A stretch of DNA of 64,000 nt from an uncultured Collinsella sp. GTDB lineage: Bacteria; Actinomycetota; Coriobacteriia; Coriobacteriales; Coriobacteriaceae. Shown here piece by piece: positions 1-6,992 of this stretch. The position numbers were made by a program, and so were the translations under genes. The notes under the pieces were generated by a model. The model had not been told where the DNA came from. It saw nothing but the letters and a program-made list of their open reading frames with translations, and did no database searches. The stretch lies in the NCBI GenBank assembly GCA_902490305.1, contig CABUDI010000005.1:48632-112631 (forward strand). The letters are read 5' to 3'. How positions within the stretch are numbered: position 1 is the stretch's first letter; every line of letters starts with the position of its first letter.

Positions 1-2316
1 GGACCGCTGTCCAAGGCCACGCCGATGGTGCCGCCCGGTGGTGCCGGCATCGGCATGCATGTCATTCCGGTCGAGAAGGCTATCGATGCCGCGAGCACGT
101 CGGTGCCGATCGAGCATATCGAGCATTGGCTCGACAAATACGATGGCAAATATGCCGCTAGCACCTGCAGCTGCCGCGCGAGCCGTCGCGTGATGGGTGA
201 GGGCTGCGCCGACGACCCGGCCGATTGGTGCATCGCCGTGGGCGATATGGCCGACTACGTGGTCGAGACCGACCGCGGCCATTACGTGACGCGCGACGAG
301 GTTTACGACATCCTGCGCCAGGCCGAGGACAACGGCTTTGTGCACCAGATCACCAACATCGACGGCGAGAACAAGATCTTCGCCATCTGCAACTGCAACG
401 TCAACGTGTGCTATGCCCTGCGCACCTCGCAGCTGTTCAACACGCCCAACCTGTCGCGCTCGGCCTATGTCGCCAAGGTCGAGAAGGACAAGTGCGTGGC
501 CTGCGGTCGCTGCGTTGAGGTGTGCCCGGCCGGTGCCGCCAAGCTCGGCCAGAAGCTCTGCAGCAAAAAGGCCGGCGGACAGGTGCCCGAGTATCCGCGC
601 CAGGAGCTGCCCGATGCCACCAAGTGGGACCACACCAAGTGGTCGCCCAACTACCGCAACGATAACCGTATCGAGACGCACGAGTCCGGCACCGCGCCCT
701 GCAAGACGGCTTGCCCCGCGCACGTTGCCGTCCAGGGCTACTTAAAGCTCGCGGCGCAGGGCCGCTATGACGAGGCGCTGGCGCTCATCAAGCGCGAGAA
801 CCCGCTGCCCGCTATCTGCGGCCGTGTGTGCAACCGCCGCTGTGAGGATGCCTGCACCCGTGGCCGTGTGGACGCCGCCGTGGCTATCGACGAGGTCAAG
901 AAGTTTATCGCCCAGCGCGATCTTGATGCCGCGACCCGCTATGCCCCACCCGTGGTGACGCCGACGCGCGCCGGCGGCTTCGATCAGAAGATCGCCATCA
1001 TCGGTGCCGGCCCGGCCGGTCTGTCCTGTGCCTTCTATCTGGCCGAGAAGGGCTACAAGCCCGTCGTGTTCGAGAAGAACGAGCGCCCGGGCGGCATGCT
1101 CACCTATGGCATTCCCAGCTTTAAGCTGGAGAAGGACGTTATCGAGGCCGAGGTCGAAGTTATTCGCCTGATGGGTGCCGAGTTCCGCTATGGCGTGGAG
1201 GTCGGTCGCGATGTGACGCTCGACGAGCTGCGCGCGCAGGGCTTTAAGGCCTTCTACGTTGCCATTGGCTGCCAGGGCGGCCGCCTTGCGGGCATTCCGG
1301 GCGAGGGTGCCGAGGACGTGACCGTGGCCGTCGACTTCCTTCGCGAGGTTAACAGCGGCAAGATCGATTCCCTGTCCGGCCGCACCATTGTGGTGGGCGG
1401 CGGCAACGTGGCTATCGATGTCGCGCGCAACGCCTGCCGTCTGGGTTCCGAGCACGTTGAGATGTTCTGCCTGGAGAGCGATGCCCAGATGCCTGCCAGC
1501 GAGGAGGAGCGTCGCGAGGCCATTGAGGATGGCGCGCACATCAGCTGCGGATGGGGCCCCAAGGAGATTCACCTGGACGAGGCCGGTCGCGTGTGCGGCA
1601 TCACCTTCAAGCGCTGCACGCGTGTCTTTGACGACGAGGGCCGTTTTGCGCCCGAGTACGACGAGAACGATCTGCGCCGTGTCGATGCCGACCGTGTCGT
1701 CATGTCGATTGGCCAGTCCATTGTGTGGGGCGACCTGCTGGCTGGCTCCAAGGTGGAGCTCGGCCGCGGCCAGGGCGCCCTGGCCGATCCCCAGACTTAC
1801 CAGACCGCCGAACCCGACATCTTTGTGGGCGGCGACGTCTACACCGGCCCCAGCTTTGCCATCGATGCCATTGCCGCCGGCCACGAGGCTGCCGTGTCCA
1901 TCCATCGCTTTGTGCAGCCGGGCTCCACGCTCACCATCGGCCGCAACCAGCGCCGCTACACCGCGCTCGACCGCGACGATGTCGTGATCGAGAGCTACGA
2001 CAACGCGAGCCGCGAGGTTGCGCATGTGGACCGCGAACGCGAGAAGGCTGCGCCGTTTAGCGAGTATGTTGAGACCTTTACCGAGGAGCAGGTGCGCGCC
2101 GAGACCGCCCGCTGCCTGGGCTGCGGCGCCTCGATCGTCGACCCCAACAAGTGCATCGGCTGCGGCCTGTGCACCACCAAGTGCGCGTTCGACGCCATCC
2201 ATCTGGATCGCGACCGCCCCGAGTGCTCCACGATGGTCAAATACGAGCAAAAGCTTCCAAGCCTGGGCAAGTACGCGCTCAAGCGCGCCATCAAGATTAA
2301 ATTCGGGAAGAAGTAA
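1..2316 (+). CDS. FAD/NAD(P)-dependent oxidoreductase with [4Fe-4S] ferredoxin domains (5' truncated by window edge)
   Basis: The reading frame is open from base 1, so the true start lies upstream and only the C-terminal ~770 residues are seen. Counting from the first in-frame ATG (25), a [4Fe-4S] motif CVACGRCVEVCP has cysteines at 157, 160, 163 and 167. It is followed by a GltD-type segment (CKTACPAHV, then ICGRVCNRRCEDAC), an FAD-binding GAGPAG motif, and a second Rossmann motif, GGGNVAID, for NAD(P)H. A C-terminal ferredoxin motif CIGCGLCTTKCAF closes the protein. The family moves electrons between NAD(P)H, flavin and iron-sulfur clusters, as glutamate synthase small subunits and NADH:ferredoxin-type enzymes do. 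The neighbour hypA suggests a link to hydrogenase electron flow (inference). The physiological partner cannot be told from sequence. Confidence 0.85.
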   Translation, partial: GPLSKATPMVPPGGAGIGMHVIPVEKAIDAASTSVPIEHIEHWLDKYDGKYAASTCSCRASRRVMGEGCADDPADWCIAVGDMADYVVETDRGHYVTRDEVYDILRQAEDNGFVHQITNIDGENKIFAICNCNVNVCYALRTSQLFNTPNLSRSAYVAKVEKDKCVACGRCVEVCPAGAAKLGQKLCSKKAGGQVPEYPRQELPDATKWDHTKWSPNYRNDNRIETHESGTAPCKTACPAHVAVQGYLKLAAQGRYDEALALIKRENPLPAICGRVCNRRCEDACTRGRVDAAVAIDEVKKFIAQRDLDAATRYAPPVVTPTRAGGFDQKIAIIGAGPAGLSCAFYLAEKGYKPVVFEKNERPGGMLTYGIPSFKLEKDVIEAEVEVIRLMGAEFRYGVEVGRDVTLDELRAQGFKAFYVAIGCQGGRLAGIPGEGAEDVTVAVDFLREVNSGKIDSLSGRTIVVGGGNVAIDVARNACRLGSEHVEMFCLESDAQMPASEEERREAIEDGAHISCGWGPKEIHLDEAGRVCGITFKRCTRVFDDEGRFAPEYDENDLRRVDADRVVMSIGQSIVWGDLLAGSKVELGRGQGALADPQTYQTAEPDIFVGGDVYTGPSFAIDAIAAGHEAAVSIHRFVQPGSTLTIGRNQRRYTALDRDDVVIESYDNASREVAHVDREREKAAPFSEYVETFTEEQVRAETARCLGCGASIVDPNKCIGCGLCTTKCAFDAIHLDRDRPECSTMVKYEQKLPSLGKYALKRAIKIKFGKK

Positions 2317-2510
2317 GAAACGCAACAAGCAGGAGAACGGCGCAGAGAGCGGTTGGACAGCGAGCGAGTCCCAGGCGTGGCGAGGTGCCTTGAAAGAGGA
2401 GGGCATAGGGCTTTTGCCCATGCCCGACGATTGAAAGGCAGATCGCCCGTCTGGGGCTCGCGCAGCGTCAAGCCGACCGCCGTTCGGTAGAACGGCGGAA
2501 GGAATTAAAA
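2317..2510 (+). other. Structured 194-nt spacer ahead of hypA
   Basis: No credible gene. Two hairpins are visible: GGGCATaGGG/CCCATGCCC near 2400-2430, and a perfect 9-bp stem CCGCCGTTC/GAACGGCGG at 2477-2498 with a GGTA tetraloop. The 3' arm of the second merges with the hypA ribosome-binding site (GGCGGAAGG). This could be a terminator relic plus a translational control hairpin, or part of an uncharacterised leader RNA. Confidence 0.4.
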
Positions 2511-2939
2511 GTGCACGAGCTCGGAATCGTCTATCACATCATTCGCGATGTTGAGAATGTGGCGCGCGCTCATGGCGTGCGTCGCGTTTCGAGCGTCACG
2601 CTGCTGCTGGGCGAGGTCTCGGGCGTCGTCCCCGATCTACTACTCGACGCTTGGCGCTGGGCGGCGGATAAAAAGCCTATCACGCAGGGCGCGGAGCTTA
2701 TCGTGGAGCCTGTCGAGGCCGTGACGCATTGCGAGGCGTGCGGCCGCGACTACGCGACGGTCGAGCACGGCAAGACTTGCCCCCATTGCGGCAGCGGTGA
2801 AACATACCTGCTGCAGGGCCAGGAGGTCATGATCAAACAGATCGAGACCCCCGACGAGGACCCGGCAGACGCTGCTCCTGACGGCCTCTCCGACGCCCCC
2901 GATGCCGTCGACGCCGCCAACCCTCTCCACATCGCCTAA
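2511..2939 (+). CDS. hypA: Hydrogenase maturation nickel metallochaperone HypA
   Basis: 142 aa with a GTG start preceded by GGAAGG. HypA delivers Ni(II), together with the GTPase HypB, to the large subunit of [NiFe]-hydrogenase in the cytoplasm. The N-terminal MHE triad (His2 is the nickel ligand in the family) is present. So is the zinc-binding domain with two CxxC pairs, at C74/C77 and C90/C93. The usual family length is ~115 aa; the extra ~25 C-terminal residues are an acidic/Ala/Pro tail of unknown role. No other hyp or hydrogenase structural gene is in the window. The gene follows the iron-sulfur oxidoreductase by 194 nt and may be co-transcribed with it. Confidence 0.93.
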   Translation: MHELGIVYHIIRDVENVARAHGVRRVSSVTLLLGEVSGVVPDLLLDAWRWAADKKPITQGAELIVEPVEAVTHCEACGRDYATVEHGKTCPHCGSGETYLLQGQEVMIKQIETPDEDPADAAPDGLSDAPDAVDAANPLHIA

Positions 2940-3276
2940 CATCTAATGTCTACATGGGCTAGAGTTCTAAACATATTTGCTTCGGTTAGTCAAGTCATGT
3001 CTGTTTAAACAAAATGGTGGCACGCAGACGCATTGGGATTCACCTAAAAGCGGTCTTAACGAACGGTGCACCGTTATATGTCTTTGAAAACAATCAGCAA
3101 ATCACGTTTTAGCAGGCAATGAGCTATAAGCCAGCAATGTAATCAATTTGTAACAAACTTAGACGTTTAAACAAATAATCCAACCATTTGCGAATTTAGC
3201 TATAATTCCACAATCCAAACAGGTATACTCCTTTCATGTCGTGTAGGAAATACGTAGACAAAAAGGAGGTTATGTG
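2940..3276 (+). promoter_or_regulatory. Promoter/operator region of the mannose-family PTS operon
   Basis: AT-rich, gene-free stretch. It holds a perfect 14-bp palindrome AACGGTGCACCGTT at 3062-3075, two copies of GTTTAAACAAA (3003-3013 and 3165-3175), and a TATAAT at 3201-3206 with only a weak upstream -35. The strong ribosome-binding site AAAGGAGGT lies at 3263-3270. The repeated palindromes look like operator sites for a local regulator, but no regulator gene adjoins them. Confidence 0.45.
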
Positions 3277-4266
3277 ATGGTAAGTATTGTTCTTGCTAGC
3301 CACGGGGACTTGGCAGCTGGAATCAAGCAGACGGGCTCGATGGTCTTTGGCGATCAGCCGTCTGTTGCCGTGGTCTCGCTCGAGCCGAGCATGGGCCCCG
3401 ACGATTTCCGTGCCAAGGTCGAGGAAGCAGTCGCTTCCTTCGATGACCAGGAGCAGGTGCTCTTCCTCGTTGATCTGTGGGGCGGCACGCCGTTCAACCA
3501 GATCAGCGGGCTCATCGAGGGCCACGATTCCTGGGCTATCGTCACCGGTGTCAACCTGCCTATGCTCATCGAGGCATATTCGCAGCGCTTTGACGCAAAG
3601 AACACTGCACATGCGATCGCAAAACATCTCGTGACTGAGGCTAAGGCTGGCGTGCGCGTCAAGCCCGAGTCTCTGGAGCCCGAGGAGAAGAAGCCGGCTG
3701 CGGCCGCCGCTGCTCCTGCAGGCGCCATCCCTCCGGGAACGGTCATCGGCGACGGGCACATCAAGATTGCCCACGTCCGTATCGACACCCGTCTGCTGCA
3801 TGGTCAGGTGGCCACCACGTGGACCAAGCAGATCAACCCCAACCGCATCATCGTGGTTTCCGACGGCGTTGCTCACGACGAGCTCCGCAAGACCATGATC
3901 GAGCAGGCTGCCCCTCCGGGAGTCCATGCCAACGTCGTTCCCATCAAGAAGATGGCCGAGGTCGTCAAGGACACGCGCTTTGGTGACACCAAGGCCATGC
4001 TGCTCTTCGAGAACCCGCAGGATCTGCTCAAGGCCATCGAGGCCGGCGTCGACATCAAGGAAGTCAACATCGGTTCCATGGCTCACTCCAAGGGCAAGGT
4101 CGTCGTCACCAACGCCGTCGCTATGGGCGATGACGACGTTAAGACTCTCGAGGCTCTCAAGGCCAAGGGCGTCAAGTTCGAGGTTCGCAAGGTTCCTTCG
4201 GATTCCTCCGAGGATCTCGACGCCATGTTGAAGAAAGCTAAGGCCGAACTGGCCGCTCAAGCATAG
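3277..4266 (+). CDS. manX: PTS mannose/fructose/sorbose-family EIIAB
   Basis: 329 aa cytoplasmic fusion that relays phosphate from HPr to the incoming sugar. The IIA domain (1-~120) carries the phosphorylated His9 in VLASHGDLA and the LWGGTPFNQ motif. An Ala/Pro linker (~132-155) follows. The IIB domain (~160-325) has DTRLLHGQV with the phospho-His175. ATG at 3277 is chosen over GTG at 3274 because it leaves 6 nt after AAAGGAGGT. It is the first gene of a three-gene operon with IIC and IID, 18 nt upstream of IIC. E. coli ManX has the same IIA-IIB order. The family imports glucose, mannose, fructose, sorbose or amino sugars, so the exact substrate is not determined. Confidence 0.92.
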   Translation: MVSIVLASHGDLAAGIKQTGSMVFGDQPSVAVVSLEPSMGPDDFRAKVEEAVASFDDQEQVLFLVDLWGGTPFNQISGLIEGHDSWAIVTGVNLPMLIEAYSQRFDAKNTAHAIAKHLVTEAKAGVRVKPESLEPEEKKPAAAAAAPAGAIPPGTVIGDGHIKIAHVRIDTRLLHGQVATTWTKQINPNRIIVVSDGVAHDELRKTMIEQAAPPGVHANVVPIKKMAEVVKDTRFGDTKAMLLFENPQDLLKAIEAGVDIKEVNIGSMAHSKGKVVVTNAVAMGDDDVKTLEALKAKGVKFEVRKVPSDSSEDLDAMLKKAKAELAAQA

Positions 4267-4284
4267 TAAAGGAGGGTCCGATAC

Positions 4285-5103
4285 ATGTCTGCAATCACTA
4301 TTCTGCTTGTTGCGATTGTCGCGTTGCTTGCCGGTATGGAAGGCATTCTGGATGAGTTCCAGTTCCATCAGCCGCTCGTGGCATGCACGCTTATCGGTCT
4401 CGTAACCGGTCACCTTCAGGAGGGCATCCTCCTGGGCGGTTCGCTCCAGATGATGGCCCTTGGCTGGGCTAACGTTGGCGCCGCCGTCGCGCCTGATGCC
4501 GCTCTGGCTTCGGTCGCTTCTTCGATCATCATGGTGCTCGCCCTCAACGGCGGCGCCACCGATTCGGCCAAGGCCGTTACCGCCGCCATCGCCGTCGCCG
4601 TCCCGCTGTCGGTCGCTGGTCTGTTCCTGACCATGATCTGCCGTACCCTGGCTACCGCTATCGCTCACGCCATGGACGGTTGCGCCGAGAAGGGCGACTT
4701 CTCCGGCATCGAGCGCTGGCAGTACGCTGCCATCCTCATGCAGGGCCTTCGTATCGCCATCCCGGCAGTACTTCTGTGCATCATCCCGGCCGAGGCTGTT
4801 ACCAACGCGCTTAACGCTATGCCCGACTGGCTGTCCGGCGGCATGGCTGTCGGCGGCGGCATGGTCGCTTCCGTCGGTTACGCCATGGTCATCAACATGA
4901 TGGCCACCAAGGAGACCTGGCCGTTCTTCATCCTCGGCTTTGTCCTTGCTGCCATCCCTCAGCTCACGCTGATCGCCCTTGGCCTCATCGGCATCTCCCT
5001 TGCCCTCATCTACCTTGGCCTTAAGGATCTGGCCAAGCAGGGTGGCGGCATGGGCGGTGGCTCCGGCGACCCGCTCGGCGACATTCTGAACGATTACGAG
5101 TAG
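4285..5103 (+). CDS. manY: PTS mannose/fructose/sorbose-family EIIC
   Basis: 272 aa polytopic membrane subunit that forms the sugar channel with IID. Visible family features are the N-terminal LVAIVALLAGMEGILDEF segment, repeated hydrophobic helices, and the GLVTGHLQEGILLGGSLQ region typical of ManY/SorA. The start is preceded by AAAGGAGGG (4267-4275). It sits between EIIAB and EIID with short spacers, as in classical man/lev/sor operons. The Gly-rich C-terminus (QGGGMGGGSG) is probably a flexible cytosolic tail. Confidence 0.92.
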   Translation: MSAITILLVAIVALLAGMEGILDEFQFHQPLVACTLIGLVTGHLQEGILLGGSLQMMALGWANVGAAVAPDAALASVASSIIMVLALNGGATDSAKAVTAAIAVAVPLSVAGLFLTMICRTLATAIAHAMDGCAEKGDFSGIERWQYAAILMQGLRIAIPAVLLCIIPAEAVTNALNAMPDWLSGGMAVGGGMVASVGYAMVINMMATKETWPFFILGFVLAAIPQLTLIALGLIGISLALIYLGLKDLAKQGGGMGGGSGDPLGDILNDYE

Positions 5104-5119
5104 GAGGGGAGTGATACAT

Positions 5120-6040
5120 ATGGCAGAGAACAAGATTCAGCTCACCAAGGCTGACCGCAAGAAGGTTTGCTTCCGTCATCAGTTCCTTCAGGGCTCGTGG
5201 AACTACGAGCGTATGCAGAACGGCGGCTGGTGCTTCGCAATGATCCCTGCGATCAAGAAGCTCTACACCAGCAAGGATGACCAGATTGCCGCTCTTAAGC
5301 GCCACCTGGAGTTCTATAACACCCACCCCTATGTTTCCGCCCCCGTCATTGGCGTTACCCTCGCTCTCGAGGAGGAACGCGCCAACGGTGCTCCGATTGA
5401 CGACGTCGCCATTCAGGGCGTCAAGGTCGGTATGATGGGCCCGCTCGCCGGCGTCGGCGACCCCGCCTTCTGGTTCACCCTTCGCCCGATTCTGGGCGCT
5501 CTGGGCGCTTCCCTGGCCCTGTCCGGCAGCATCGCCGGTCCGCTGCTGTTCTTCTTCGCGTGGAACATCATTCGTTACGCCTTCCTGTGGTACACGCAGG
5601 AGTTTGGCTACAAGGTCGGCTCCTCCATCGCCAAGGACCTCTCCGGCGGTCTGATGGGCAAGGTCACCGAGGGTGCATCCATCCTGGGTATGTTCATCAT
5701 CGGCGCCCTGGTCGAGCGCTGGGTGTCCATCTCCTTCACCCCGGTCGTCTCCAAGGTCACGCAGTCTGCTGGCGCCTTTATCGACTGGGCTAACCTGCCC
5801 TCCGGTTCTGAGGGTGTCAAGGAAGCACTGACGATGTATAACTCCATCGGTGCTAACGCCCTTGATCAGGTGAAGGTCACCACGCTTCAGGCCAACCTCG
5901 ATCAGCTCATCCCCGGCCTTGCCGCCGTGTGCCTGACCCTGCTGGTCTGCAAGCTCCTCAAGAAGAAGGTCAGCCCGATCGTCATCATCCTGGCTCTCTT
6001 CGCCATCGGCATCATCGGTCGCGTCTGCGGCTTCATGTAA
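5120..6040 (+). CDS. manZ: PTS mannose/fructose/sorbose-family EIID
   Basis: 306 aa membrane subunit unique to the mannose PTS family and the partner of IIC. Diagnostic stretches are FLQGSWNYERMQNGGW near the N-terminus, IPAIKKLY, FYNTHPYVSAPVIGV and GPLAGVGDPAFW. ATG at 5120 is preferred to the in-frame GTG at 5111, because the AGGAGGGGA site (5102-5110) abuts the GTG but lies 9 nt before the ATG. A strong hairpin terminator follows at 6097, and DUF956 lies beyond it. Mannose-family IID proteins are also receptors for some bacteriocins and phages. Confidence 0.92.
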   Translation: MAENKIQLTKADRKKVCFRHQFLQGSWNYERMQNGGWCFAMIPAIKKLYTSKDDQIAALKRHLEFYNTHPYVSAPVIGVTLALEEERANGAPIDDVAIQGVKVGMMGPLAGVGDPAFWFTLRPILGALGASLALSGSIAGPLLFFFAWNIIRYAFLWYTQEFGYKVGSSIAKDLSGGLMGKVTEGASILGMFIIGALVERWVSISFTPVVSKVTQSAGAFIDWANLPSGSEGVKEALTMYNSIGANALDQVKVTTLQANLDQLIPGLAAVCLTLLVCKLLKKKVSPIVIILALFAIGIIGRVCGFM

Positions 6041-6096
6041 GCACGTTTCGGCTTAAGACCGAGAATTGCTAGGCAAGGGCTTTTGAGCCATTGAAA

Positions 6097-6144
6097 CGGA
6101 CCGCACCCGGTGGGTACACTGGATGCGGTCCGATTGTTTTATTT
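6097..6144 (+). terminator. Rho-independent terminator/attenuator between EIID and the DUF956 gene
   Basis: Perfect 9-bp stem CGGACCGCA (6097-6105) / TGCGGTCCG (6124-6132) followed by the T-rich ATTGTTTTATTT. The tract ends within one base of the DUF956 ribosome-binding site. It may therefore limit expression of that gene relative to the transport genes. Confidence 0.75.
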
Positions 6145-6160
6145 GGAGGGCGAGGCGCGC

Positions 6161-6559
6161 ATGGCGCAATCTCAGAACAGCACGGTCGATCTGGCAACGC
6201 CGGCAACCTGCCTGATGGGGCTTACCAGCCACGGTAACGTGATGGTGGGCAATAAGGCGTTCGAGTACTATAACGAGCGCAATCCCGAGGATTATATTCA
6301 AATCCCGTGGGACGAGGTCGACTATATTGCCGCCGAGGTTTTGCGCGGCACCAAGAAGATTACGCGTTTTGCCATCTTCACCAAGGACAACGGTCACTTT
6401 ACGTTTTCGACGCGCGACGACAAAGAGACGCTTCGCGCGGTCCGCAAGTACGTCGACGAGGATAAGCTCGTGCGTTCGCCCGACTTTATCGATGTGACCG
6501 CCAAGGGCGCCAAGAGCATCCCCTCCGTCATCAAAAGCCTCTTCCACAAAGGCAACTAG
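6161..6559 (+). CDS. DUF956 family protein associated with mannose PTS
   Basis: 132 aa soluble protein beginning at ATG 6161 (GGAGG at 6145-6149). The sequence, with ATCLMGLTSHGNVMVGNKAFE, PWDEVDYIAAEV and FTFSTRDDKETLRAVRKYV, matches what I recognise as DUF956 (ManO in lactic acid bacteria). These genes almost always follow mannose-family PTS operons; ManO has been described as a putative regulator, but its mechanism is not established. An in-frame start at 6110 exists, but it lies inside the terminator hairpin and is rejected. Confidence 0.82.
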   Translation: MAQSQNSTVDLATPATCLMGLTSHGNVMVGNKAFEYYNERNPEDYIQIPWDEVDYIAAEVLRGTKKITRFAIFTKDNGHFTFSTRDDKETLRAVRKYVDEDKLVRSPDFIDVTAKGAKSIPSVIKSLFHKGN

Positions 6560-6567
6560 TTGCCTGC

Positions 6568-6601
6568 GACGTTCTTGAACGACTAGTCATTAAAGAACGT
6601 C
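6568..6601. repeat. REP-like palindrome, GACGTTCTT family
   Basis: Inverted repeat GACGTTCTT (6568-6576) / AAGAACGTC (6593-6601), with a loop containing the palindrome GACTAGTC. Related words (GACGTTCTTAAATGACTAG) occur in the hairpin at 50713-50785, so this appears to be a dispersed intergenic repeat. Confidence 0.5.
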
Positions 6602-6652
6602 TGCAATGACTACCCGTGACGATAGTGTAAATCTGCTACACTAGTACAACAT

Positions 6653-6728
6653 GCCTCCGTAGCTCAGGGGATAGAGCACCGCTCTCCTAAAGCGGGTGTC
6701 GACGGTTCGAATCCGCCCGGGGGCACCA
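6653..6728 (+). tRNA. tRNA-Arg (anticodon CCT)
   Basis: 76 nt with encoded CCA. The acceptor stem is GCCTCCG/CGGGGGC. The D arm is GCTC/GAGC, the anticodon stem CCGCT/AGCGG frames the loop CTCCTAA (anticodon CCT), and the T-arm contains GGTTCGAATCC. A TACACT -10-like hexamer sits at 6637-6642. The restriction islet begins just downstream. tRNA 3' ends are common integration sites, but I could not find a second copy of this 3' end in the window. Confidence 0.97.
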
Positions 6729-6739
6729 TTTAAAATCGC

Positions 6740-6773
6740 AGGTCAGAGGTATTATTCCTCTGACCTATTTTTA
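6740..6773 (+). terminator. Rho-independent terminator of tRNA-Arg
   Basis: 10-bp perfect stem AGGTCAGAGG/CCTCTGACCT with a 7-nt loop, followed by ATTTTTAT. Confidence 0.85.
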
Positions 6774-6992
6774 TATTCATCCTTCATCCTCCATCTCAAA
6801 AGGGGTGAAATTGGGGTGAAAGATAATTCTATGGAGAAAAATCCATCAAGTTTCGCAGGCTGGTAGCGTGGTTTTCAACGCTTTCCACGCCCGTAGACTT
6901 TACTGCCGGCCGAAGGGTGTGGGAAGGGTTGAAGGCCGTTCAGGGTGTCATCTGGCTTAAAATTGATGACAATCATCTTTATGGAGGTCTTC

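Noticed and set aside
3018..3040. TGGCAC resembling a sigma-54 -24 element before the PTS operon
   Set aside because: No TTGC at the required -12 spacing and no LevR-type activator nearby.
3196..5133. 645-codon open frame antisense to the PTS genes
   Set aside because: Shadow of manX/manY; no recognisable domain, no ribosome-binding site.
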